DNA from: Xylaria sp. FL1777
Lineage: Eukaryota > Ascomycota > Sordariomycetes > Xylariales > Xylariaceae
Assembly (NCBI GenBank): GCA_022578965.1
Contig: MU400606.1
Coordinates: forward strand, 1-64,000
Reading direction: 5' to 3'
Length of the DNA stretch: 64,000 nt
The notes below the pieces were generated by a model, which did no database searches, was not told where the DNA came from, and saw only the letters and a program-made list of their open reading frames with translations. Both the position numbers and the translations under genes were made by a program. Below are positions 44,554-57,370 of this stretch, in pieces (within the stretch, counting starts at the first letter, position 1; each line of letters starts with the position of its first letter).

Positions 44554-47500
44554 ATGTCGAAGCCGCTACCAGCGGTTTCTAGACTACCCCATCTAGACGA
44601 GATAGAGCGTGTAACGGAAATTAGAGAGTGGGCGTCGGGTCGGACAGACCCTATCTCATATTCACTAATCGATTTCCAAAGTGATCATAACAACCGACAC
44701 GCTATGCAAGAGAACAAGCTTGTACCATACAAACGCCACTCTTACAATCAACGCATGTCTGTTGCAACTACAAAACCCAGCGCACCGAGTTCCCAGGTTA
44801 ACTGTGCGAAGACATATGATAATAGGCCGGAGTCAAGTCTGAGGGCTAAAAGCCAGGGAGACGAAAACCGAAGGATGCCCAGTGTCAGGTATAACCGACT
44901 AGCAAGAGACAAGACTATGGCTCAGCAGCAGTTTGACGCAATTTGGGACCCAGCCCAAAATCGCGATATGACAGTTCACTTGAAGATGGATGTACATGAA
45001 GATCTCACCGATATTCTTGAAGAACTTTGCTCCCTCCAGCGGCTCGGCGACTTTAGCTCAGCTCGCAAGTACTTTGAAGAACAGTTGGGGGATCAAGTTG
45101 ATGATCCGTATGTACTTGCGCAGTACGGTGAGATGTTATTAGAACAGGGCGACTACCTAGGCATATTATCGCAGTATCGTTCCGGCGGTCAATATCAACT
45201 AAAGAGACTGGAGACGGAACGCAACGGGATGCGGTTCCTTATTGAATACTGGGATCTAATAGTATTCTTTTCCGAGTGTCATTGTATTCCACGCCACGTA
45301 AAGGGCTTGATCCTCAACCAAGAAACATTGCGTCTTATAGATGAGATTGTAACGGAAGATCAACGAGATATTACGTCGACAGAGGTATGTTCAGTTTCCT
45401 TATTCCGGGAAATCAAACTCACGAGTACTTAGCTTAAATATCTAGCCCTCTTATACCACCTCTGTGGTTTGCGGCATCCCGAGGTCACCAAGAGAGGATT
45501 GTCTGGGATTCTTTCTAGCTCATTTCCTTCATTTTTCCATAAAAAGCTTTACCGTTCTCTCCTACGACAGGGGAGGATATGGGATTTACGGGACATGATA
45601 GTGGCTAGGATGGCAACTGGATCACCGTGGACGATCAGTGCAGCTTGGAGCACAGATGGAGATTTCCGCGTTCGTCTCCATGACTTGGTCGCGCAATGGA
45701 CAAGCTCAAGCGCTGACAATGACGCATCAACTCTCCTCGCCCTGTTGGATATAATCACTTCTTTAGTGTGTTGGGACGAATATAGCGATATTACTCCAGA
45801 TATATTGGTAGTAGCCACACAAATTGCACGTTTGATTATCGACCATCACCCCGAAGCAATGAAGACCAGGCCATTCATAAATTGGGTGCTATTACAATGC
45901 GAAAGTGCTGAGTTGGGAAGCCATGATCAACTTCAGCGTCAGGAAGATCAATTAGATACATCACCAGGCATCCTCTATCGGCGCAACCGTCGGAATCTCG
46001 CCCAGTACGCTCCATATAAGACCGAAACACCAGACTGGACATGCCGGGAGGGGCCACCTGAACTACAGAACTCAGCCAGAATGGCACTCAGGACTTCGAT
46101 AAATATGGGCGACTATCGGACTCAAGCTAAAACTTTGCAGCTGTTGATCCTCATGTCAGCCAACCCTATTAAAGAGTTCGAGGAACTTGGCAAACTACAA
46201 AATCTCTCTCAGGGTGACAACTACAATTTCACGGAAACCCTTGCTGCTAAATACCTGGTATCGAGGGACGAGTTATTGAGAGAGAAACTGAGAATCGAAT
46301 TAGCAGGTCAATGGTCTATCCCGGGATTTTCCACTAGCTTCAGTGCACACCAGCTCTGGATTATATCTAAGATACGGTATGCTCTAGCACGCGATGCTAT
46401 GGAAGCTGAACGTGCTCTAAGCGAAGCCGATGCCTGGTACGAAGAATCGCCTTGGGATTTTATTGAGTACGTTGCGAGGAAGATGCCAACTGCACGAGGT
46501 GTTTCTCAGGGAAAGACTGAAGCACGACCTGGAAGACATGGATCAACTAAACTACGAAGCAAAAGAAGAAATATCTCCTTTAGCATTAGCCCGGAGCCAC
46601 ACGATCACTCTAATGTGGGCGGTCACGAAGCACGAGTGATTAAAGGGTTGATGAGAGAAGCCAGCGACCACAGGGGTGAAGGAATATGGGAAGGGGGTAA
46701 CCGTTCGAAAACTCGGATCGATACTAGAAATAACTGGAGAAGCAGAACTCGAACGCGAACCATTATAGACACTCGCGTACCGGGTTTTGTTCCCATATTT
46801 ATAGCAGATACGAGGCCTTCTCGACCATCTCCCACTTTCCGTAAGTCTGAGAGGGAGCCCGTGCGATTTACCAGTGAGAGAAATATTACATACAGTAAGG
46901 AGTACTGCATCTTTGATATATGGGCTATCAATTACTGACCGCTTTCAGCGAGAGAGAGCTCTCTAGACGAAACTGACTATTGTCGGGGGAGGAGTCATTA
47001 CCGCGACGTGGATATGGATGTTCCACATTCTCAAAAGCAATGGGGGATTCTCGAGAAGGGTAAGCCGGGGAATCAGCTACCAAGGCCGATACCAATACGG
47101 ACAACTAAAGCGGCAAGTCAAAATATCCAGAAGGACTTGAGGCCCAGCGCCACCACAGGGAATCAATCAACACATAAGCATCCTCAAGCAGCACAACCTA
47201 CGATTTATCAAGAATCCGCCAATGAACATACTCTAGTGCCGGTAAAAGGTAAGAACATTTCCATCTAAGCTGATTATGAAGGAACAAAATCTGACCCGAA
47301 AAAGGAAACTGGAACTATAAACGCTATGATACCGAAGACGAGGATAAAGATACAACACATCACGAAGAATCTAGCACCCAAAAGCGCCACGGCAAGAGTA
47401 CTTCTTTCAATGCTAGCTACAAGACGAACCTAGATAAAATTGAGTCTCTACCTCAAGGCAAGTGTTTACAAAGCGACTAGGAGAAGGAGCACTAGACTAA

Positions 47501-47598
47501 CGTATGTTTAAAATGTAGCAGTTACTGTAGAATCGGTAGAAGATGTCGGAGAAGACGCAAAAGAAGTGGGCTCTCTTATTTCCTTCGGTAGTGATTGA
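44554..47598 (+). CDS. Large unknown fungal protein, possible helical repeat
   Basis: Model of five exons, 44554-45384, 45433-46894, 46949-47248, 47305-47457 and 47519-47598, in phase, about 941 aa. The first two exons are secure and the last three less so. The N-terminus is disordered to about 140. A helical block follows (LTDILEELCSLQRLGDFSSA, DPYVLAQYGEMLLEQGDYLG), which looks TPR-like. A long helical region (HKKLYRSLLRQGRIWDLRDM, LLALLDIITSLVCWDEY) then leads to a basic, Arg/Ser-rich tail. The proposed fourth intron begins with GC (AAG|GCAAGT) instead of GT, with a good GACTAAC branch point. If that is wrong, the protein ends a few codons past 47457. Such proteins recur near HeLo/NLR-type genes in filamentous fungi, as I recall. 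The function is unknown. Confidence 0.65.
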
Positions 47599-48455
47599 AA
47601 CTGGTCTACAGCTCGCCTGGCTGTCAAGTTCATTGTTTGAAGATGTCCTGTCTTCTGCTAGGTAACATGGGCCCCATATTGAACGAAGTTATGCTATACT
47701 TAATAGCGAGTGATAAAATGAAATCTGTGTGCAGCATTTTAGTCCAGCTTCCAACCTTGGAAGCCAGTTCATTTTTATGCAGATTTTGTGCACGTCTCTG
47801 TCGAGGTCCGAAGTCTGTAATAGCCTGGATAATTGAATACAGTGCATTTTATTTACTGCTTACAGTAAGTGTTTCCTAATTAGGAAAGACCTTTAATTCT
47901 GTGCCAGACCGTCAACGGCCCGACTCTGATATATTTTCTACTTGACGGACTGTTCTTAAGCCGAAACAGAACTTGCTAAGCTGTTAGCAGTCTGGCACAA
48001 AATTAAAGGTCTTTCCTAATTAGGAAACACTTACTGCAAGCAGTAAATAAAATGCACTGTCCGACTTCTGGCCCCAACCTACGTAGATATTGGTAGGATC
48101 TTTTAAGAGAAGATTTTAAACTATACCATAACGTGGAATATGGATATGCTTCCTAGCAACGTGCTACATTTGAATCCCACTTCCTATATCAGCAGCCCCA
48201 AGTCTGGTGCCGAACAGATAAGCACCAATAATCACCAAGCAACATCTACCGGTAGCTCGAAGAAAGCTTCTTGAACAGACGCGCCCGTTACGGTGTCATC
48301 CAGGCCACAGCCACAGCAAGACTACCAATCGCAGCTGGCTGCAGCGTATCCCTGCGTTTCTGGCGTTGTTGTTTACGAAGTCCTTTCCCCGCACCAGGTG
48401 AGTCTCCTCTCACGCCAGTTCTCCATGAACTCGAAGCCCCAGTCATTTTTGAAGA
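47599..48455. other. Intergenic region around the fold-back element
   Basis: Apart from the 222-bp inverted-repeat element, nothing coding was recognised. A short open frame at 47595-47879 runs into the left arm and has no family resemblance. The last ~350 bp should include the promoter of the HeLo-like gene. Confidence 0.5.
47839..48060. mobile_element. Fold-back element with 71-bp inverted repeats (MITE-like)
   Basis: The arms 47839-47909 and 47990-48060 are inverted copies of 71 bases with two mismatches by my alignment, starting ACAGTGCATTTTATTTACTG. They flank an 80-base loop. The arms contain an internal CCTAATTAGG palindrome. No open frame or transposase is inside. No convincing target-site duplication flanks it, so it may be a solo fold-back element or an old insertion. 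The near-identical arms would form a very stable hairpin in DNA or RNA. Confidence 0.75.
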
Positions 48456-50484
48456 ATGGCCGACATAGTTTCAATCATCTTCAGCGCCATTTCAGCTACC
48501 CAAAAATCGAGCATTGCTATATACAAATTCACTCGAGGTTGCAAGGAAGCTCGCTCCGACCTTACGAAGATCACACAAGAACTGTCTGAACTCGCATTGA
48601 TCCTCGAACTTATCAGAGACAGTAATGATGCTGCGCCCGAGACCTTACCAGAGGCCCTACAAGTTCAGGTCAAAGCGATGCTGGAGAGTTGCGTAAATCT
48701 TGTGGGAGACATAGAAAAGGTCATTGTGAGCTGCAGCGGAAGAGCTGGAGTACTGCGATGGACCTTGGTGGAAAAGGAGAATGTGAAGGCAATCAAGACC
48801 TCCCTTGAGGCGACCAAAAGCGGGCTAAGCCTTGCTCTCGATGCTGCTAATTTGTTTGTTGTTTTGCCGACCTTTGCAGTAACGTTTTCATAGCTGATAG
48901 AGTTTCAGATCCTTGGCAAAGGACATAAAGAATAACACGGACGCAATCCAAGGAGATACCGCAGAGTTAAAGCGAGACACTGAAGAAATCCTGGAAGGGA
49001 TTAGGAGACTTCGGTTACAGTTACCACGCCACGGTTCTTTGGACGAAGAACGAATTCGACTAGAGGCCTGGCTCGATAGCTTGACCCAGTACGCGGAAAC
49101 CATAGCCGATGATGGAACCGTTAACGAAGCTGGCGCGTCTAGTTTCGTCGGAGAGGGAGATAGAGAGAGCAATGTGAATGACCATTCGGAGCTTCCTACA
49201 GCTTTAACACATGCTATAACAAGTAGAACAAATCATGTCACACAGTCAGCAGAACAGGAGACCCCAACTCCAGAAGAAGAAAGTCCAATTAGGAGTCATC
49301 CGACTCCTTCAGCAATACCCCGCACCCCAGAATACGGTAGCAAAGGGAGTCGAGGGAAGCCAATCTCTGGTCTCCTCGCCTCCTTGCCAGATGTCTGGGC
49401 TGAAGATGTGGACGTTAACGTGGAGTGTCAGATCTGCGTAACAATAGATAAAGAGTCTGTAGTGAAGATCTGGTCACTTGAAACGAAAAAGGTCATTAAA
49501 GAGTTCACATCCAGACACCGCAAAGTCAGCCCCAGGACCGTCTCAATCTGTCCAGCTAACCCTCAGATTATTATTCTTCAGAGTACGTCTTTAGAGTCCA
49601 ATCAAGTTAATGGGTTGACGATCGAGGCCTGGAACTGGGGCGAGGATCGCCAAATCGATATCATATTTGACGATATATCGTTCGGATCCAATCACCACCA
49701 TTACCACTTCGTGCCTAGTTCTCCTAAAATTTATAGTCGGACCGGAACGAAGGGATTGATCATAATCGATCTTGACGTACCATCAGGAACGATTTCCAGA
49801 GCGTACGTAATTTCACTATCTCTCTTACCAACCCTTGCAGAAGATAAAGCCTATCAACGAGGAGTTCTCCAAAGGGTACATTTCACTTCTGATTGCGAAG
49901 CTGTTCTTGTATGGCGACGACGGCTTTCGGGAGCGCTTTCGCTTCTACTTGTCGCACTCGGCGCGCCAGAGCTTTTTGTCGAAGTAGCTCTCTTATCTTC
50001 GGTAGACTCGAATGACGGTCAAAAGTTGTTTGCCAGCCAAAGATACAGTGACACTGTTATTCAACATGCTCGTATAATTGCAAAGCTTTGGCTACCCAGG
50101 GAAGTCCACGTTATACGCAACGTAGTAGTTTCACAAGAGTACCGAGTCGCGTTGATTCTTGCCGAACACAAATCACAAAAGCCACTTTATGAAGGTCATG
50201 TAATTTACTGTATGAGTCTTGACAATGGCGGCAAGATGTCTGTCTATCACATCCCAAAAGGTTGGATCTTCGGGGGTCTTTGGGGATCATGTATCGAGCT
50301 TACATATGGTGAGGGGGGCGCTCACATGATGATAAGCGTGACGGATAGGCGTGAACTTGGTATCCTTAAGAATTTAGGACGGGTCGTCTGGGAAAGTTCT
50401 GACGCATTCTTTTCTGTGAGGAGCATGGAACCTGAAGTTGATATCTGGGAGATACAGAAACCCTGGGCATTGCAAGATGCCTGA
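48456..50484 (+). CDS. HeLo-like N-terminal domain protein with propeller-like C-terminus
   Basis: Two exons, 48456-48853 and 48909-50484 (GTTTGT donor, TTTCAG acceptor), give 657 aa. Residues 1-130 are all-helical: MADIVSIIFSAISATQKSSI, then LTKITQELSELALILELIRD. This is the style of the fungal HeLo-like/STAND N-terminal domain (PF17111). A coiled segment follows across the splice site (SLAKDIKNNTDAIQGDTAEL). After a disordered linker (about 200-280) the C-terminal ~350 residues look like repeated beta blades (CQICVTIDKESVVKIWSLET, SPRTVSICPANPQIIILQST), a divergent WD40-like propeller. There is no nucleotide-binding domain. HeLo-type domains mediate membrane-disrupting cell death in fungal incompatibility. 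Whether this one does is unknown. Confidence 0.75.
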
Positions 50485-51158
50485 TAGCTTTATTTCTTAC
50501 CCACAATGAATATATCTATCTCAGATAGCCTATTACAAGTTGCGTCTAACTGCGCCTTACGACGAACATCTAGTGACATACTCTTGAAGTCTGAACGAAG
50601 CGCGTCCACGTTCATAGCGCCACGTAATAAGGAGTTTAGGTATGTATTGAATCTTTGATAGAAATAAGCCGTCACAATAAAGAGGTTATTCATAAAAAGA
50701 GTAACAAGTATTTTAACATGAATCTCTGAATACCTAAGTTAACTGCACTTCCATTAATTAAGTACCCATTAGGTACCTACGTAAGGTATCCTGCCTTTTT
50801 ACTAGTTTCACTTTATACGTAATCCTGACACGTCTCTTCGATCATTCGGCCCAAATTTGCAAGCTACCCGGGTTTATAGTCTTGTGAGAGCAAGGCTTTA
50901 TCGAATCTGAGATGACTACAACACGGCTGCTCTAGCGGCCAAGGATCAGCTAACTGGACGCCGGGGATCGCCCAGATGAAGTATCTAATTAGGAAGGTGA
51001 ATGATCAGCCCCTATTAGGCACAACAAATCTACAACCCATGATGCCGTAATATGACTAAAAAGTGGCAATAATGCATTTCTCTGCGAGAAGACCTGACGT
51101 CGCGATCTCTCTGAAGGAACTAGAGAGGTAATAGAGCGATTGGATCCCTCGCAACGAG
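50485..51158. other. Intergenic, no gene seen
   Basis: About 670 bp with TAGGTACC-type motifs near 50758-50792. No coding signal. Confidence 0.5.
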
Positions 51159-52422
51159 ATGCGCCCCTCGCACTATATCGCCGGCTTCATAGCCGCTTCG
51201 TTAACCCCGGCCCTAGCTGCGCCCGCGGCCACGGGAGGCGTAGAGGCGCGCGCCGCGACGGCCGGGTGCGGCAAGACGCATATACTGGCCGGCGTCACGA
51301 CTTATCACGGTTTAACGAGCAGTGGACACGACCGGAGTTACTCAGTCCACTTGCCGGGCGGCTACGACAAGTCTAAGCCGTCGCCTGTGGTTCTTGGCTT
51401 CCACGGCTCAAGCAGCATCGGCCTGTTCTTCGAGGCCGATACGAAGCTCAGCGAGAGTCGATTCAGCGCGGACGTATGCTGCCCTCTAGAATGCCGGAGT
51501 TGGAGAGGATAGGATAACTAATAGCTTGCCCGTTTTAGAAAATCATGGTCTATCCGAATGGCGTCGGGGTAAGTCTTCCTGTCGCGTTGCGTACAAGATA
51601 GAAGATAATGCATAGGGATGCAAGTTAACTTCTGACTAGGGTGCCTGGGCTGGGGCAAACTACTCAGAGGTTTCCATCGACGAAGACCTTCAGTTTGTCA
51701 CCGACCTGTTGACAGAGCTCCGGGGCGAGTATTGTGTTGACGACTCCCGCATCTACGCCACTGGGTAAGTGGGCTGTCTTTTGCGCCACGGGAGGACACC
51801 GTCGCTCACTTTCCCAACTGCATAAACGTTGTCTGGCATAGACTAATCTCGCCGGAATAGCATTTCAAATGGCGGCGGATTCGTCAACACCATCGCGTGC
51901 AGTGCTGTCGGCGGAGAATTCGCCGCTTTCGCGCCTGCGTCCGGGGCGTACTACACCGATGACTCTGGTGTAACCGGAGGGTGCAGCCCGGCCCGCAGTC
52001 TGCTCCCCGTACTCGAGATCCACGGCGGAAGTGATGCCAGCGTTTTATATGGCGGCGGCGAGGGCGAAGGTGGACTCGAACCTGCTATCCCAACGTGGCT
52101 GGGGTGGTGGGCAGAAAGGAACGCTTGTACCTCATCAGAGGTCGAGGATAGCTTTGATGGGGATGTACATCATACCACGTGGACGTGCGCCGATGGCGCT
52201 GAGGGTGTTTTGCAACATTGGAAGATTGATGATATGGGTAAGCCATTCTGCCTTGCCTCCCGCTCGCAGGGCTTCCGTGGCTATTCGCTGACATCGATGG
52301 CAGGACACTGTTGGGCTTCGACCGAGATCAACTTCTCTCAAATCTCTGTTTTGGAGGGACCGACTCACATCGAGGCTTCACAGATTATTATGGATTTCTT
52401 CGATCAGTATACGAAGCCGTAA
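51159..52422 (+). CDS. Secreted feruloyl-esterase-like enzyme (CE1 type)
   Basis: Five exons, 51159-51473, 51539-51568 (only 30 bases), 51640-51764, 51861-52237 and 52304-52422, join in phase to 321 aa. A signal peptide covers about 1-20 (MRPSHYIAGFIAASLTPALA). The alpha/beta-hydrolase core begins CGKTHILAGVTTYHGLTSSG and has SPVVLGFHGSS (oxyanion side). The nucleophile serine is in ATGISNGGGFVN (Ser159), and a likely catalytic histidine in EGPTHIEASQIIMDFF. This matches the FaeB/FaeC-like esterases that release ferulic acid from plant cell wall. No cellulose-binding domain is visible. Polyhydroxybutyrate-depolymerase-like esterase is an alternative. The coding sequence is GC-rich and interrupted by four introns. 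Confidence 0.85.
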
Positions 52423-54658
52423 AATATATGCCTGCTTGTGAAAAAAATATTCTCGAGCGAGGCTCGAGTGTTTAGGAAATCTCATATAATAAACACTAAT
52501 ACGATATCTGTACATAACAAGAACCCTCGGTTTGAACCGTGGTCATAATTCTAGTTAGGGCCGTCGGTCACGTAGCTTGGTGATCTCTTCACTGTGTTCC
52601 TCATCCCAGAACTTTCTCAATCGAAGAACACCAATTTAGAAAGCCGCATACAAGCGCGCTGTCGGATCTCTGATATGTGCTTTCTATGTCTTGTATAAGA
52701 GAACCTTGCAATTTAGCCATGTCGTCGTCATCGGTTTTGTTCTTGTTGTAAGTAGAAGTTGATATCGCATACTTCAGCCCACACGTCCTGCGCCACAATA
52801 AATATCTGTCTTGACAAGAACAAAGCACCAGCAAGCTAGGCTGTGTATCTCATCTGACACGTACTGCGGGTGGTGTGTCGGTTGTGACTAATTTGTAACA
52901 TACGTGCAAGGTGTGCCGGGCATAGCTGAACAAATAATATCTATCATGTACTTAGTATCTATCATAAACGGAATAAAAAGACCAAGATGAGGGTCTCAGG
53001 CCCTACGCAAAAACACCTTTTTAAATGACCTATTCTCTCGACTCTTTCCTTACTGGTCATCAGCTAGTCCTTGTATTCTACCTACTTGGTATTTAAATGT
53101 AGAATAAAATACGAAGCGCTACAAGATACCTATTCAACCTAGAGTGCTGGTACCTTATTTAACCTAGACTTAACTAAGACAGTACCTACTGCAGGTACCC
53201 CGCTAGGCAGAATATGGAATGTAGAACTCAATTGATTGGTTGTCGCATCGGAATCGTGAGACACTATGCACCCCGAAACGGCGCTTCGAGTCGTTTTTGA
53301 TTGGACGGACTAAGTCTTGGCGCCCGGGAATGGATCTCTACCCAACTATGCTAGCGCTTGTTTCGCGGCTTTTGATGTTTGTCGACGCGGAATGCAGCAA
53401 CTGGCCACTGTCGTGGGGCTTGAATTGGTAGTCAGTCTGATGCGTTGGTGTCGAGGTCCAAGGTCGCCGAGAAATATGGGGACTGGGGTTGGGGAATGCG
53501 TTACTGCGTACTTACGTATATACTTCACCGACTATTGTTGCTTAAGCATGTTGCGAGATGGATGCCGGGTAAAGGGGCTGTCGAGCAGAACAGAACATGA
53601 CAGGATTGAAGAACAAGACATAGCCACCACCGGGTATGATGGTTCCGAGATTGCTGGCATTTGATAAAATAAGTGCATGCGACTATATTAGACGAGCGTG
53701 TGTTGCACCACATCGCGCTGCTTCAAGGTACGCGGTAGGTTGTGACCCTGCCCCTGTTACAGTCGCAACACAATTCGTGTAGGTGCCCATAAAATCATCA
53801 TGACAGTACAAGATACTGCCTAGTGTAGATAGTGTAGCTCAGCTCGTTATAGTAGGTATAGGTAGGTATACTAGAATGCTGCCATAAGTACACCATTATT
53901 ATTTACTAGGTCCAGGTATCTTGACATCTTGACTCATAGCCCAGGTATCCATGCCACGCCTATTCAACTTACTGTAGCTTACATTACCAACTGAAGCTCA
54001 GCGCTGTGATCAGCCAACAGATCACACAACACTAGGCAGCTGCTCTAGGTAGATATCCAGATAGATAGCTGTCTCTTTGTCTTTCCAGTCTTCAACGCGA
54101 TGCATCATATCAATTATAAATTATCAATTAAAATATATTGAGTAGATATACCATGATATGTTTGCTAAATCGGTTATTTTAGTCTCTTGATCTATCGTGT
54201 GGCCTTCTCCACCACCTGGTTCGTGGCCGAGCTACCAGAACCCACCATCGCGCATGCAGCCAGCGTTAACTTGGGTGCGTCCAATACCAAACAATACCTT
54301 GATACCTGCCTACGTTACGATGTAGCATCTGCCACCCAATTCTCTCTTCTGCACGTCCTGTTTCTCTTCTTTCCCAAACCATCCACCACTTACTTTCTTT
54401 ACTCTGTATCTTGATTCTTTTCATTCTATTCTCAGGTCGTTTTACCTCTCAATACCCTTTCATTTTTGTCCCTCTGACTAGACGTCACTTCAGGCTTACC
54501 TTGGATCCTCCATTCCGACACCCCAGCTCTGCTACATAATAGGGAACAATATCAGTGCTGGCGCTGACAAAAAGCTGTGGAAGCGGTTGCGAATAGGTGT
54601 TTGGGGGAGGAATAGGATCTTGTCAAGAATATAGAAAAAGGAACTCCCGATACGGACC
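52423..54658. other. Intergenic, no gene seen
   Basis: 2.2 kb with small frames only. One minus-strand frame (52601-52834, ending near MAKLQGSLIQDIESTYQRSD) is not recognisable and lacks splice partners. TAGGTA/TACCTA motifs are dense at 53080-53205 and 53850-53955. Confidence 0.45.
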
Positions 54659-56377
54659 ATGAGGTCTACAACATTGCTCCTCGCAGCTTTGAGTTGCGCG
54701 CATGCCACCTGGCTGCGATGGTCCGTCAACCGCGAACCGGTCTGGGCTGCCGAAGAAACAGGCCATATAACGGACGGCGACCAGAATGGATGGACGCCGA
54801 TACCCACGCCTGCGCCTGGTGTGCGAAGTGATGGTGATGTTGTGTTGGATCTACTCAGACGTCAAACATCAACAACGAATTGGACGAATTCCCAGACATG
54901 TGGCTGGTATTCTGGAATATCGTGTAAGTGACCGCCGCGATTTCAACGTAGTTAGTCGTCCCTGGGCTATAAATGGTGGTGCTGACTTACATTTAGCATC
55001 TGCCTTCGAGTGTGGCGCCGACTTCACCTGCGCAACCAATTCAGATCACGTTGTCGCATGCACATCAGGCACTTTTGCGCCTTTCTATTCGGCCTGCCTC
55101 GATTTCTCGGCATTCCAGGCTGGCTCATGCGCAAGCCTCGATGCTGCGACGGGATGCTGGTAAGTACCAGGCTCACCCGGGACTTACTATTATCACTGCC
55201 TCTTCTCGTATGATGTATGAGCTAACTGTTCTACAGTCAGCAAGCGGCGCAACCAGCATGTGGCACTTACCTCTGGACGGGCTCACCGGAGCGCTCCTCG
55301 TACAAATGTTTTGAGACAGCATCCATCCTGACCATGCTCGATGTCCCGCAATTCGTAGTCGATGCATCTCTCTTCTCCAAGACGCACACGACATCCACGC
55401 CAACAGTTACGGGGTCCAGTGCCGCCGCCGATGGCTCGGCTTCTGCACCGGACAGCACGGGAGGAAGTGATTCGGGCTCGAACGGTGGCCAAGGCAATTC
55501 CGGTTCTGGTTCTGATACAAACAAGACCGCAAACAATATTCCCATTATCGTCGGGAGCGTGATAGGCGGGGTCATAGGGCTACTGCTCTTGCTTCTCCTC
55601 CTATTCTGTCTACATCGTAAGGCAAAGGGTAAGCTCGGTCTAAGTTACACGCGTAACAAGCACAATAAGCAAAAAGATCAGTCGACCAAAGCATACCACA
55701 CTGCAAACATAACCGCTGCTGCAGCGAAGGCACGCAGCTCGTCAGGTAGCGACACGATGGCGGCAATACCCATACCGTCACAGCAGCCTCAGAATCATTA
55801 CTATAATCAAGAACAACATCACTATCATCCCCAAGCACAAAGCCAGCCTCTACTGTACCAGCAGCAACCAGCACCGACCCAATATCAGGCGGGAGGGCAG
55901 CAACCTGTCTCACAACCTGTCTCAATGTCTTACACGGTCAACGAAGGTGCAACACACGTGTCACAGCCTTCATACTCGCATAGCACCTCCTACACAGCTG
56001 TACCAGCGACCTCATCGTCAGGTGCGCCGCCTCAGTTCGTCGTCGGCGGGGTCGTCCCTGTCTCCCAGCACTCGACCGATAAGCAACAGTATCAGCAGCT
56101 ACAGGTACAACCGCAATTCCAGCAACAGGCGCAGCAGCAGCAGCAAGGCGTCCCGACGCAGCTACAACCTGTCAATCACATACACATACACTACGCACCT
56201 CCAGCGCAAAACGCACAGCAGGTCGCCGCGTATCCATCCTCCCACTCCTCTAATTCGACTCCAAATGCACAATCGAGAGAAAGCGTCAATGCCGTACCCG
56301 ACGCCCTGGGTCTCTACACGCAGTACCAAGAGCAAGGCTACACGACACACGGACCGGGGTACAGACAGAGTTTCTAA
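54659..56377 (+). CDS. Single-pass cysteine-rich surface protein, sensor-like
   Basis: Three exons, 54659-54923, 54997-55159 and 55237-56377, join in phase to 522 aa. A signal peptide covers about 1-17 (MRSTTLLLAALSCAHAT). The ectodomain carries about a dozen cysteines (FECGADFTCATNSDHVVACT, AACLDFSAFQAGSC-like spacing, CWCQQAAQPACGTYLW, KCFET). A Ser/Thr/Gly-rich stalk, a single membrane helix (IPIIVGSVIGGVIGLLLLLL, about 240-262) and a basic stop-transfer follow. The long cytoplasmic tail is Gln/His/Tyr/Pro-rich. The layout matches fungal wall-sensor-like or receptor-like proteins that report surface stress. No kinase or WSC signature was certain. Low-complexity CAG tracts in the tail (56090-56150) could vary in length. 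Confidence 0.82.
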
Positions 56378-57370
56378 TGTGCTGAAACTTGCCATTGATA
56401 GCGCGATGTACATCTTGAATATGTATCGCACGTCTATACATCACAGACGTGGACATATACGGAGGAGTAGTCATTTGTCCCAAAATTAGGATCTGCGTTG
56501 TCTTTCCCTGCTTTTTGTTTGGTTTGGTTTTTTTCTAATTTCCCCATATCAGCGATATATGATTCCCCATATACAGACATACAGTACGGAGTTCGAGCGG
56601 GATTGCATCATTTTCGTTTCTCACTAGAGAGGTACAATCGCAGGATACGACAGAACGACAAATATAGCGATGAATTTCACAGGGCGTTTTGTATTTACGA
56701 AGCATGCGGGTGGAGGAGGAGGAGGAGACCTGATTGCGAAATCATATATGAGAGGCGAATCAAAAGTCAATACGCCTCGGATTGCGTAGCTTTTATATAG
56801 CGAAGACAAAACATTTCCTGGATCAAGGGATCACTATACGCCCATATTGTTCATTGACAGTTGCTTTTGAAATCGAAGGTGGTCGATCGTAAGATGTTAA
56901 ATTTCACCACTTATAGGCGGCCGGGGTTGAAGTTCACCCACTAAAGCGTTAGACAAGAGAGAGACCGAGTAAACATTCTCTGTAAGAACGCAGCACTGCT
57001 CGTTCGCTCAATCGCTACAGTATATTGGTATTCTACCTATCTCAAGTGGTGCCATTATGCAATTTACGCATATGAAAATGCCAGGCGCTTAACTGATACC
57101 TTGTCTTTTCTGTCTGCTTTTCCTGCTCTGTACCAACTACCTCATGTTCGATGCATTCCTCTTTCCTATCAGCAACCTTGGTTAGGTACTTAACATATTT
57201 AAACTCGTTTCGTCGCGTGAACACCGCGAAACCACCCCTCACAACATAGATCAGGGGTACAGCGCGGCTCCTCTCGCCAGTTCTTTCTTCTTCTTTAGGT
57301 AAAACGTATCAACCCACTACTGTTCTTCCTCGCCATGTCACAACTGGAAACATTTGGATACCGCATCTGA
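56378..57370. other. Convergent intergenic, no gene seen
   Basis: About 1 kb between converging genes. A short GGA repeat lies at about 56709-56727. No gene recognised. Confidence 0.5.

Noticed and set aside
52601..52834. 77-residue minus-strand frame 3' of the esterase
   Set aside because: No recognisable domain and no spliced extension. Possibly debris, but not supportable.
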